A DNA stretch of 29,290 nucleotides from NCBI GenBank assembly GCA_003427395.1, contig BFEA01000133.1, positions 1,025,121 through 1,054,410 of the forward strand, read 5' to 3'. The position numbers were made by a program, and so were the translations under genes. Shown one piece after another: positions 9,538-18,784 of the stretch; the stretch's first letter is position 1, and each line of letters starts with the position of its first letter. Source of the stretch: Chara braunii. Taxonomy: Eukaryota > Streptophyta > Charophyceae > Charales > Characeae. The notes below the pieces were generated by a model, which saw nothing but the letters and a program-made list of their open reading frames with translations, was not told the origin of the DNA and made no database searches.

Positions 9538-10743
9538 GTAAGTTTGTGCGGCCCATATGTAACCCAATCCCCTAAGAAAAAAGTAAGTTGGTGTGACCCG
9601 ACAATTCAACAATGTTTGGCTTCCTTTTTTGTGGTTAAACCACCAGTTCACACAAACCCAAGTAGTGCTCTCACCGGTATCCACAGTGAGAGCATTTTGA
9701 TTCGGCCTCGGGCCAGTAGCGAAACGGGGAGGCCACTTCGGAAAGATACAGTAGCAGGCTCTCGAGTCTTGGAGGGTAGCTTCGTCAGCTGAGGCTCACG
9801 TGAACTGCAGGCTTAAGGCAGGAGATGGGAGTTCGGGGTGGGTGCTATGTGACCAGGCCTGGTATACAAGCACACACACACGCACTCGCACAGGCTGTTT
9901 CAATTTTGGATCTTCTCTTCTGGGTGGAAGAGGGGTTGTTATGGTGACAGTCAAAGGAAACCAGGATTAAGGTGGATCGTCACTCACAATATCATTTTTT
10001 GGTTAGGGGAGGAGTCCGTAAACCGTAGGGAGCTTAATCTCCTGATGAGTTGGTGAAACTCCAACGAAACAGTCTGACATAGCCCTGATTTTCTTGTCTT
10101 TTCCTGCTTTTCTGCCTACAGTGTTCCCAGGCAGTTCTCTATGGCGATATACAGCGCCTCGTTTGTTGTCCTCTTGTTCTCTATGACGATACATATGTCG
10201 AATGGGACCTCATGCCGGGCTGAAATCTGACTCTGATGCTGTACGGGGATGAAGCGAGCTGCAATAATTGGCTTTCGTGGGCATGCTGTTCTGGGTGCTC
10301 AACAATATGCTTTCACTCATTGCCTCATTGAGGATTATCGTTCATGGTGCCTCTCCAAAATTGTTATGGCCTTGAGTGGAAAGAAACTACAGCACCACAT
10401 GGCTCCCGTACCTTCTTAGTTATGCCGGTACGAATTCGCTCCAATGGCTTGCTTCGCATGAGGACCTTTGATACATCGGCTGCCTTGGACTCCCTTGTCA
10501 TCTGTTATCCAAGTGCAACCGCCAACATCCCTTCCCGTCAACTGGCTGGTGTGTTCAATGGGCAATGGACCAGATTTGAAGAAATCTGTGAAAATGGGTG
10601 AGACTGCCAAACTGCGGCAACAACACTGACTCACCTCATTCTTCTCGTGGGCATCACCCATCAACCCTTGCTAAGGGCTGTACCTCCTTTATGCCCTCCC
10701 AGAAGCACTCCTATCCTATGCATGTGACCTGTCTCTCGTTCTG

Positions 10744-11352
10744 ATGCATGTTGGGACGGTCCCTGCATCATCCACTTTCTTCCTTGCCCTTAAAGCACAA
10801 GTACACCACATATCGGCCCGCGGGTGTCAGCACGCAACCCGCATCACTTCGGAGGCCGCCGGTTTTTTTTTTCAACGGCGGCCCGCGGGTGTCAGCACGA
10901 AACCCGCACCACTTCGGAGGCCGCCGGCTTTCTTTTTCAACGGCGGGCCTGGCCACGCGGTTCCTCCGAGTTTTGCTTGTGGCGACAAAAACTTTCTGCA
11001 AGGCTGGGGCTGTGTACTAGCGGTTTAACGAACTTCTCATCCCACTCATGCCTCTGCTTGCTCATTTGCTATTGATAGACCTGTGGTTTGAACTGCTGCA
11101 CTATCCTCTGCTGCATTTTTCACTGCAGCTGTTTCCGGTGCATGTTACAATGATCCCTGCATCATCCACTTTCTTCCTTCCCCTTGACGAACCTCCCGTA
11201 TCGCTCATGCCACTGCTTGCTGATCTGTTATTGATAGACCTGTGGTTTGAACAGTTGCAGTCTCCTCCGCTGCAGTTTTCAGTGCAGCTGTTTCCGCTGC
11301 TGCAGTTTCCTTTGCTGCAGTTCCCACTGCTACAGCTCCCTCTTCTGCAGTC
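10744..11352 (+). repeat. Diverged tandem repeat, 159-bp unit, with an insertion
   Basis: Unit starts at 11048 and 11207 share GCTTGCT, ATTGATAGACCTGTGGTTTG and TGCAGCTGTTTCCG. A partial third unit at 10744-10790 matches 11138-11182 (CCCTGCATCATCCACTTTCT). The segment 10795-11035, which includes the 65-bp units, separates them. The second full unit ends in a 15-bp repeat of CTGCTGCAGTTTCCT type (11297-11352). Because 159 is a multiple of three an ORF runs through, but I recognise no protein in it. Confidence 0.75.
10817..10948. repeat. 65-bp tandem repeat, each unit with two stem-loops
   Basis: Units begin CCCGCGGGTGTCAG at 10817 and 10882. Each contains GCGGGT paired with ACCCGC around 11 nt, then GGCCGCCG paired with CGGCGGC(C) around a T-rich loop ending CAA. 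The two units differ at a few positions, mostly in the T tract. Confidence 0.88.
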
Positions 11353-12384
11353 TTGATGCAGAGAACACCACAGCCTCTTCGATGCTCATGTCATTTATTT
11401 CAAACTCTTACCCAACCAATCCCCCTGTCCTCTCTCTCAGTGCTTGCCCACAGACGGCTGTGCTCCACCTCACGCCCTCCATCTCCGTTAGGGTCTCGCT
11501 TGCGAACAGACTCTCCTGTTCCCACTGTTCCGTCTTCATTACCAGAGACATGCTCATCTTCAGTTCACCATGCTATGACTGCTCTCATTGTGTTGTCCAT
11601 GGCGTGCACCTTGTCATTGCTCATGCAGGAATCAGCAGACTGCCTCTTTGTTTGCCCCTACTTTCTCTGTGCTTGCTCCATAGGTTGTTGTTGTTTCCTT
11701 TGTCCAGACGGCAATAATCGCTCCTTTGTCCTTCTCCGGATAGTTCATCTTCCGGAGAACAGATACATGAAGCCAGTCCCAGTCCAGAGCATACATTACT
11801 GTCCACGTCTCAAGCAGGACAGTCACAAGACAATGTTTCATGCGGTACAACATTGTAGATTCAGGGGTCACCTGCAGAGAAGGATACCGTCCCTACTCAA
11901 GCGGCAGTCCGTATGGGGGCTTGGGGCTACCAGACCGTAATGGCTGGCAACATCAGTGAAAAAAGAATTAAAAAAAGAGTGTGCGGCTGTGCTGGGCGTT
12001 GATTGGGGAACGGATCTGTGCGGAGTCCCGCCTTGATGCCGCTTGCTTTGTCACCAGTTGCCCTCCTCGGGAAACTGATCTCGGCTTGTGATCTTTTCCC
12101 TTTTAGCCATCTCATTTCTGTAAGGGGATTTGCCATCGCTCTTTCCTCACTTTGATGGGCATGCTTAAGTCCTCCGTCGTGGCAGTTGTGCTGAGAATGC
12201 TCAGCTAGGTCTTCCATGACATCATACATGGCATCCCTACAGTGCATATTCTCTCTGTCGTCAAGGACAGACTGACTCATGAGTCTTTCCTTATCCTTCC
12301 ACATGCATTCATCGGCATTCCACACTGCTTACTCTCCCTTTGTCTTCTTTCTCCCCTCTTCCCTTACTGCCTCTTTTTCGCGTC
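11353..12384. other. Non-coding intron sequence
   Basis: Long ORFs of biased composition (Leu/Ser/Cys-rich) run through but match no family I know. They lie inside the CCP intron, downstream of the 159-bp repeat. Confidence 0.55.
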
Positions 12385-12649
12385 GTGCAAGTGGGCCGTT
12401 ATTGCACATGGGGTTTTCAGCGGCTCATGCTCGACTACATCAACTTGGGAGCCTTCTATGTGAGAGGCAAAGTAAAGGGGGAGCTAAAATAAGAAATAAG
12501 AGAGAAACTACAAAACAAAGAAAAGAACTTGAAAAACTGTGCAGCAAAAGCAAAAAGAATGGTTCACAGCATGCAAGCGGGCCGTTATTGCACATGAGGT
12601 TGTCGGCGGCTCATGCTCAACTACGTCGACTTGGGAGCCTTCTAACAGA
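12385..12649 (+). repeat. Direct repeat pair, c. 79 bp, 186 bp apart
   Basis: 12385-12463 and 12571-12649 share GGGCCGTTATTGCACATG, GGCTCATGCTC and ACTTGGGAGCCTTCTA, with scattered substitutions. The left arm of the 38-bp inverted repeat begins right after the first copy. Confidence 0.82.
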
Positions 12650-13142
12650 GGAAATTCAAATTCTCTAAATGACACCAAATTTGGCATACAGCAACCTTGA
12701 ACCAAAACAAGAACAGGCCAAAAAAAAAAAACATAAAATTTGACCCCAAAACCGTAATTTCAGTTTTGGACCCGTTACCCAGGGCCTGAAACTGGGGGTC
12801 CCCGTTCACCACAGAAGGTTCAACTCGTCCAAATGTACCTGGCCCAGAACGTGTCCAAATGCATGTAAAGTGTTGTGTACTGGAGCGAGACCAATTGTCA
12901 CAATTGTATCCACTAAAAGAGCACATGTTGCAAAACAAACAAAGAAAATAGCAGACAATGGGCCACCATTCTTTTTTTTGTTTTTTTGCAAAAATTACAA
13001 AGCTTTATTATGCTGGGAAGTGGTCCCGGCATCCCTCACAAAGTTCACCGCAGCACTCAGGCTGAGCAAGGCTTTCCGGCCAAGCAAAGCCCGGCTGAAA
13101 TCATTCTCTTATTTCTTATTTTAGCTCCCCCTTTACTTTGCC
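12466..13142. repeat. 38-bp perfect inverted repeat enclosing 601 bp
   Basis: The left arm 12466-12503 begins GGCAAAGTAAAGGGGGAGC; the right arm 13105-13142 is its exact reverse complement and ends CTTTACTTTGCC. The enclosed DNA has no transposase ORF. I see no target duplication outside the arms, so a small inverted-repeat transposon is only one reading. Confidence 0.88.
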
Positions 13143-13504
13143 TTGCGGTTCAGAAAGCATCCAAATTGATGAAGTGTTGTAGAGTGGAGCCAAGACCAAT
13201 ACGTATACATATACGCAGCCCCTCGTTTGTTGTCCTCGTCTTCTTCTTCTTCACACCTCACGTCATCAGTATAAGATGCACAGGGAGGTCTCTTCCATGC
13301 ATGAACCCCTCCCTGCTCAGTGTGAGCTCAGATCTGTGTGGCTGCTTGAGCGGTCTTCCGCTCCCCCATGTTGATATTTCTTGGACTGACTTAGCATTGC
13401 CGATGGTTCACCTGGTGATGGATAATGAAACCATTTTATGAAACCACATCTTGAGCGACGACAAAGTGGCACCAAGAGCAGTGTCTGGTTGCACATGATC
13501 TGGC

Positions 13505-14225
13505 TTCACATTTGGACCATGTATGTGGAACCAGTGGGCCAGGTAAGTGGTTCAATATTGTCTGTGGGACCAATAGGGTAGGTAACCGGTTCCACATTGG
13601 GGCAGGTAGGCACCTGGTTCCACATTGGGGCCAAGCTTTTGGAACCGGTGGGGTAGGTATGTAGCTGGTTCCATATTGGGTTCATGTTTTTGGAACAGGT
13701 GTGGCAGGTACATGGCAGGTCCTGCATTCGGACTCCTAGGTGCCAATTGGAGAGGAAGGTCGGTGGTCCCACCTCGGGAACATATTGTAAATACACAAGA
13801 AGTGCCAAGATCAACCCTCTGGGAATTGAACCTACGACCTTCCACCAAAGAGGCGGAACACTTAACCAATAGGAAAAGTGAGTGAGCTGGGATGAAAGTG
13901 AAGCCCCTTGAGGGACATGTCACCCCCACCCGAGCATGGAGTACATCCATGAGCTGGTGTACACAGACTGTACTCAATCGGAACCAATGGAAAAGTGAAG
14001 CCCCTTTCGGCACCGGTTCGAACTGTAGGATAGTACAAACAGATTATTGCCTCCGCATCGGAACCAATGTTTGTTTGGAACAACTGGGGTAGGTAGGGAA
14101 CCAACTCCCTCCGGATTGGGAAGATGGCAAGGTGTTTGTGGAACCAAGGGGTAGACAGGTAAATGGCTCCACTCTGGAACCATGGTTGTGTGTAACTGGG
14201 GGGACAGGTCAATGGTCCCATGTTG
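13505..14225 (+). repeat. Diverged minisatellite, GGAACC...GGGTAGGT...GGTTCCA...TTGGG
   Basis: At least seven loosely similar units of about 40-60 bp: GGAACC(A/G)GTGGG, (C/T)AGGTA, (G/C)TGGTTCCA, (C/T)ATTGGG and a T-rich spacer. Seen at 13505-13735 and again at 14040-14225; the middle carries a tRNA-like sequence and two copies of AAGTGAAGCCCCTT. No coding potential. Confidence 0.7.
13805..13872 (-). other. tRNA-like sequence inserted in a minisatellite
   Basis: On the minus strand: TATTGGTTAAGTG (A-box-like), a 5-7 bp anticodon-like stem (TTCCGCC/GGTGGAA) and GTAGGTTCAATTCCCAGAG (B-box-like). The spacing is right for a tRNA-derived SINE head. The repeats on either side (13505-13735 and 14040-14225) belong to one minisatellite that this segment interrupts. 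Confidence 0.4.
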
Positions 14226-14476
14226 GGAGGATGTCTTTTTTTTTTTTTTTTTGAAATTGGAAGGATGTCATTTGACTGTCTACAAGTGGTAGTTATATTC
14301 CTACATTTTTTAATGAAAGAGGATGCTGGATCAAGGGATTGGGGGAGTGGAGGCAACTGTGTTGTCATCATTGTACTCAATAGGGTCAACTTGTTGGCCA
14401 CACTGCAAGTCTCATTATGTGCATGTGGATTTGCTTCCTGCTCGTCGCGCCTCCCCCCCCCCTCCCGTGACGACAG

Positions 14477-14618
14477 ATATCGGTTCAACATCATTAACCT
14501 GATGAAGCCAAAGAGTCTGTACCAGCAGGGGATGCAGCTGCTGATGTACTCAGAGAGAGAGGCGCTGGAAACGAGAAAGGGATGGCGGCGAGTGGGCCAG
14601 AACATTTGTTACTATCAG
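14477..14618 (+). CDS. CCP: Cytosolic carboxypeptidase (CCP, AGTPBP1/AGBL family), next internal exon of N-terminal domain
   Basis: One base (A) completes the split codon from the exon at 9434-9537, then 47 codons follow: YRFNIINLMKPKSLYQQGMQ, a LMYSEREAL stretch, and GWRRVGQNICYYQ. This matches the CCP N-domain pattern YRFNI.N..K..S.Y..GM..L.YS...A......W.R.G..I.YY. The usual proline in GMxP(L/V) is leucine here (GMQLLMYS). The acceptor is a strong pyrimidine tract ending in cgacag; the donor is CAG|gtttga, phase 0. The catalytic M14 domain (zinc motif HxxE in HPGE, distal H, NPDG, DLNR) would lie in later exons; I searched by eye to 29290 and did not find them, so the downstream intron exceeds 14 kb if the gene is intact. 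The intron between the two exons is 4939 bp and packed with repeats. Nothing in either exon is broken. Confidence 0.9.
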
Positions 14619-14767
14619 GTTTGAGAAAATGAAAAATCCAACCCGTCTTGATCTTCTTCATCTTCTTCCTCTTCTTGTCTTCTATTCCCCCTCCTCCTTC
14701 AGTATCTTCCCGCGCCCCCCTCTCTATGTAGGAATCGTTGCTGTTGTTGTTTGCTTCAGAACGAAGT

Positions 14768-15750
14768 TGATGCGAGGGTTTATGCCTCGGCATAGGGCCC
14801 TGCAGCAGGCGCGTGCCCGCCCTAAGTGAAGGCGGGCCCCCTGAATCTCAATGCGCCCTGAACTCATCAATTTTTGCAAATCTTGGTCGGCGCCAGACAG
14901 TTGCCACGCACCAGTTGGTTACATCCGCCTTGCTTGTGAGAATTCAAAATATTTGTGAGCCTTGCGGGCCCTTCCAGCAACGTGGTGGAAGCAGTGAGCA
15001 TGGCACGTTTGTGCCTGGTTGGTTGGGCAGGCTTAACCGATTCGGTCCCAGGCCACTGTCTGAACGGGTCTGGGCGCGCAGACACTTTGGCCGAGTTTGA
15101 AGCTGCTGGAAACTCGGTCTCATGTGAGGAAAGGGCAGGGCTCAGGGCGGGGCATTCAGGCACTCGCGTGTAGATGCGGCAGCACTGCTGGAGCAAGCGC
15201 TCCCGGGCTGCTGCGCCAGCGCTGAGGTGCGTGCACGTGCGGACGAGCAGGGTGCAGGGCGCTACTGAAGGCAGCGCCATAGCCACCCCCCATACCTGGG
15301 CATGGCTTGGACGTAGCCAGTGGAGGTGGTGGTGGTCTTCTTGTATAAGGGAGAAGACATGGGTGAGAAAGACGAGGGTGAGAGAGAAAGATGAGGTTGA
15401 TGATGTGAGGGCGCGTACCTGGTCTTGGCGATGTACGAGGGTCGACATCTTCATGTACTGCTGACGTCAACTCGATGCATTGTCAATTCGTAGGCTGCTA
15501 GTAGGCTGTGTGATAGTAGTCTGGGCGCTGAGCGTCAAGTAGGAGGAAGGACTCTGGATACATATGTCGGTGGTGGCGAGAGTTTGCTGTCATTGACATT
15601 CGGATTCAGTGCTTTAGTTCTCCATTGGTGGAATATCAGTGCATTTCTGCCTTCCGGACAGCCTTGCTCTTGCTGGCTTTCAATGTGAATTTGCATTCTG
15701 CACTTCTGTCATTTTGCTCTCTCTCATTTTCCTTGCATTAAACCACCAGT
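14768..15750. repeat. Hairpin-rich dispersed repeat, copy A (probable LTR family)
   Basis: Related to copy B at 21777: both begin TGATGC, share GTGCC(C/T)GCCCTAAGTGAAGG and ACAGTTGC...CCAGTTGGTT in the first 170 bp, a GTACCTGG block near the middle, a GGGCGC...GCGTC/GCGCC stem, and an ending with TTTGCATTCTG and CCTTGCA. Stem-loops include 14815-14837 (GCCCGCC/GGCGGGC), 15091-15117 (CCGAGTTT/AAACTCGG) and 15258-15278 (GGCGCT/AGCGCC). The first and last 11 bp match as imperfect inverted repeats (TTGATGCGAGG, CCTTGCATTAA). No target duplication could be fixed, so the boundaries are approximate. No coding capacity seen. Confidence 0.65.
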
Positions 15751-15931
15751 ACCTCTGCCAGTGTTGGGAAATTACAATGTACTGGTCTGTCCACGAAGAA
15801 ATCGGTGGTGGGACCCAGGGTCGGCGAGTCCCATAAATCTTATTTTTCTTTTGCCCGCGCGTGAAAGGAAAAGGGAAAAAGAAAACAGAGGAGAAGGAAG
15901 TCGTAAACCCAAAAAACAAAAAAAAGAAACC

Positions 15932-16070
15932 CTTACTCTGGCCCATTGGTGGGGAGCTGATCTTACTGTAGCGGACACTGGACACCAAGTCTACTGTTTA
16001 CTCAAATACTACTCATGCCACCCATCCTCTTATCGCATGTCTGCTCTATAGAGAGGAGTGGGGAGGGAGA
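15932..16070. repeat. Tandem duplicate, unit 1 (intact, empty site)
   Basis: This segment begins CTTACTCTGGCCCATTGGTG and contains TGTTTACTCAAATAC followed by CACCCATCCTCTT and CTCTATAGAGAGGAGTGGGG. It is repeated 149 bp downstream at 16081-16156, where the copy is cut by LINE poly(T) after CTCAAATAC, and the remainder reappears at 20578-20635 beyond the LINE. It is non-coding; what it belongs to is unknown. Confidence 0.85.
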
Positions 16071-16080
16071 AAAAACAACT

Positions 16081-16156
16081 CTTACTCTGGCCCATTGGTG
16101 GGGAGCTGATCTTAGTGTAGTTGACAACTTGACAGCCAGTGTGTTTACTCAAATAC
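16081..16156. repeat. Tandem duplicate, unit 2, left part (interrupted by LINE)
   Basis: Matches 15932-16009 with a few substitutions and stops exactly at the LINE poly(T). The right part of the unit, with CTCTATAGAGAGGGGTGGG, lies at 20578-20635. Confidence 0.85.
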
Positions 16157-18784
16157 TTTTTTTTTTTTTTTGAAAGCCCTCTTGCAAGGCCTCTATCCCG
16201 GCGGTGGTAAGAGAACTTCCAGCATTGAGGCTTTGGCTGTTGGGCTGCTCCATCTATTGGTGAGGAGCTGGAAACCGGTCCAGCATCCCTTCGGATACAT
16301 CAATTAGGTGCAATTTTGGGGCTGTAGCCCTTGGTGTTTCTAATCTGAGGCACCCTCAATCCCGTGGAGCTGCTAATGGACCCTTTCCCTTTCTGAGGCG
16401 CCTAAACATTCTGGCACAGCCCTTCCGCTGCCCCCCTGTGTCACTGGTAGCCGCGTGTCAGCGGGGACCACCTGGGTGTGATGGTCTTAAACCCTTCTAA
16501 AACCCTCCAGCCTTGCGCCATTGTGTTTCTCGGGCTGCCCAATTCTTCCAGACTAGAACTCCGTTCTCCTTCAGATCTGCCATCTTGCGGTTCGGGTCAA
16601 GCCAGATTTCTTTGAAGGCTTCAGTGATTTGTTCTTTCTGCAGTTGGTCTGGAATCGTGGCCAGGTCCACTTTAAGCTTTGTGTTGGGCTTTGTTATGTT
16701 TACTCTCATTTCCAGTATCTCTTCCTTGGCCAAAGGTGTGTTCTTTGTATGCTGACAAGCACCTCATCCTCCATATGACCATGAGGAATAGGTTGTGGTG
16801 GAATCACGACCAGGACCGCGGGGCCTTTTTGTAGTTGCCTAGTAAGATGAGCCCCACATCCCAGTGGAAGGGGTTGTTCGTGAGTTCGATCCAGAGCGCG
16901 TCCCACCATCTCCATACCTGGATGGCCATCGGGCATGCTAGCCAAAGAACACTGCTCGAGGTCGGCTTTTCGACGCGACGTCGAGTGTCTGCAGTAAGAG
17001 CAGATCGGGGACAGGATTCCCGCTTGTTTTAGAATGGACCTGGAAGTTATCCAATCTGGGGTTGGGAGGCAGCGGTGCACGATTTGCCACTGGAGGGCCC
17101 GATGCGAGGTTGGCATTATGTGCGCATATGTGGACCACAGGATGTTTGAAAGGTCTTCCAGTGGTACTNNNNNNNNNNNNNNNNNNNNNNNNNNNNNNNN
17201 NNNNNNNNNNNNNNNNNNNNNNNNNNNNNNNNNNNNNNNNNNNNNNNNNNNNNNNNNNNNNNNNNNNNNNNNNGGTCGATGACTGAGGTTGGTGTGAGGC
17301 AGGGGTGCACGATTTGCCACTGGAGGGCCCGATGCGAGGTTGGCATTATGTGCGCATATGTGGACCACGGGATGTCTGAAAGGTCTTCCAGTGGTACCGG
17401 GAAGTCCCGTTTCCACCAATTCTGGACCACCGGGGTCGATGACTGGGGTTGGTGTGCCTGTTTGTAGCTTCCTTTGACTGTATGTTGCCAGACCGGAGTG
17501 GGTTTGTGGCCTGGCCACTCCCACTCATCCGGGTCAAAAGGGAGCGCACAGATAGGAGAGGACATTTCGTACCCAAAATACCCCATGTCTTCGTTCCCCT
17601 CCACCCTGATTCTCGTCAGGGAATCTTCAGGATGTTGGCAGTCCAGTTTCTGGCTCCTTTTTAAATGAGTCCATTGAGCTCCTGGGATGTTCGGTTCGTA
17701 CCCTTGGAGGCGAGTCCTGTTGCCCACCTTTTTGTGCACTCTGAAGATGGCTACGGTAATGGGGTTGGGATCATTTATTTTCACCCAATCCCTCTCTCAT
17801 ATGTTGGGGCCATGTTTTAGCACTGCGACCCATTTGAGCAGGGCCGCTTCTTGGATTTGCAGGAGTTTTTCTGGCAGATTGCGAATTCCTTTGAGCGTTG
17901 GTCCGAGTCGTTGTGTCGCGGCCCGTATGTTGTTTTCTATGTCCCAGAGGTCCCCAGGGTGGACACGCCTCTCTCGGCCCATATCCTCCAATGGGAGTTG
18001 CCCGATAGGGTAAAGGGTCAACCCGTCTCGTCGCAGATCTGCAGGTTCCCGAAGATTGGTTGCGCCATATTTCATGCCATCGAGGGGGGGAAAGGCTTCT
18101 TTGTTGGGCCCATCCCCCTCCAGAGGTGTATGATATTGGTCCAAAGGGGGTCGTGTTTGAGGTCCTATCTTACGTTGTTTCTGAGTGAGCCATCTCTCTT
18201 GTGTTTAGGGGGCGTCGGGATTGTCCAAGTCGGGTTCGTTAGCCACCTGAGCAGGTGGATCGGTTTGTCGATCGGGGAGGGGGGGGCGAGGTGGGATAGT
18301 TGGACGTACGCCAGTGGGAGCCATGACACATCGTTGGCGAGCAGGAGTCTGATGATCACCTTAAAAATAAGGGCTCTTATCTCATCCCCCGGGTCCAAAA
18401 TACCCAACTCTCCCTTTTTTTTTGGTTGAGTGATGTACTTCCAAGCCACCCGCTTTATGCACTTTGTTTGGTTGTGGTCATTTTTCCGTAAATAGGCCAC
18501 AACGGCCGCTCGTAATTGAGCCAGTTGCCTCTTTGGCATTTCCCAAAATGCAGTTTCATACTAGATTGAGGGCACGACTGTGTTGTTAATCGCGTGCGCC
18601 CTGCCAATTCTGCGAGGTATGTAGGCCCTCCCACTTGGCCAGTTTTCTGAGCGCCGTTTATACTAATTCCTGTCCATGGTCCTTCGGGGGACCGAGCGCC
18701 GTTAGTCTGATCCCGAGTACCGATATTGCATCTTCTTTGCTGCGCCAATTTACTTGGGGTCTTGAGGAGAGGGGGGACACCCTG
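16157..18784 (-). mobile_element. LINE, minus strand, 3' part (connector, zf-RVT, 3' UTR, poly(A))
   Basis: Read on the minus strand from 18784 down, the sequence gives ISVLGIRLTALGPPKDHGQE, then KKKGELGILDP (18410s), the phrase ALQWQIVHRCLP, a C-x2-C pair in ICSYC with LEQCSLA (c. 16935-17010) of the zf-RVT domain, then a degraded C-terminus ending near 16497 and a 3' UTR. The tail shares GGTTTCCAGC and CACCAATAGATGGAGC with the plus-strand LINE and ends in T15 (poly(A) of the minus strand) at 16157-16171. Frames change several times and an assembly gap lies within it. Its upstream part continues at 20119; the two parts were separated by the element at 18785-20118. Confidence 0.88.
17169..17273. 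other. Assembly gap (105 N) flanked by duplicated sequence
   Basis: 105 undetermined bases. The 107 bp before the gap (17062-17168) repeat almost exactly at 17292-17398, and the 17274-17298 block recurs at 17435-17458, giving a 161-bp period within the LINE. Either a short tandem duplication or two overlapping contigs joined by an arbitrary gap. Confidence 0.98.

Larger units (their letters stand above)
9538..14476 (+). other. Intron of the CCP gene
   Basis: The interval begins gtaagt and ends cgacag with a C-rich tract before it, and it joins two CCP exons in matching phase (2 into the completing base). It holds no convincing coding sequence. Its content is repeats: a partial 159-bp tandem repeat, the 65-bp double-hairpin units, a 79-bp direct repeat, a 38-bp inverted repeat pair, a diverged minisatellite with a tRNA-like insertion, and a T tract at 14236-14252. 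Confidence 0.85.

Noticed and set aside
11048-11940. Overlapping ORFs rich in Leu, Cys and Ser
   Set aside because: Open only because the tandem unit is 159 bp (a multiple of three); no protein family recognised, and they lie in an intron.
13862-14605. 247-residue minus-strand ORF
   Set aside because: It is antisense to the CCP exon and the minisatellite and includes a poly(Lys) from the T tract.
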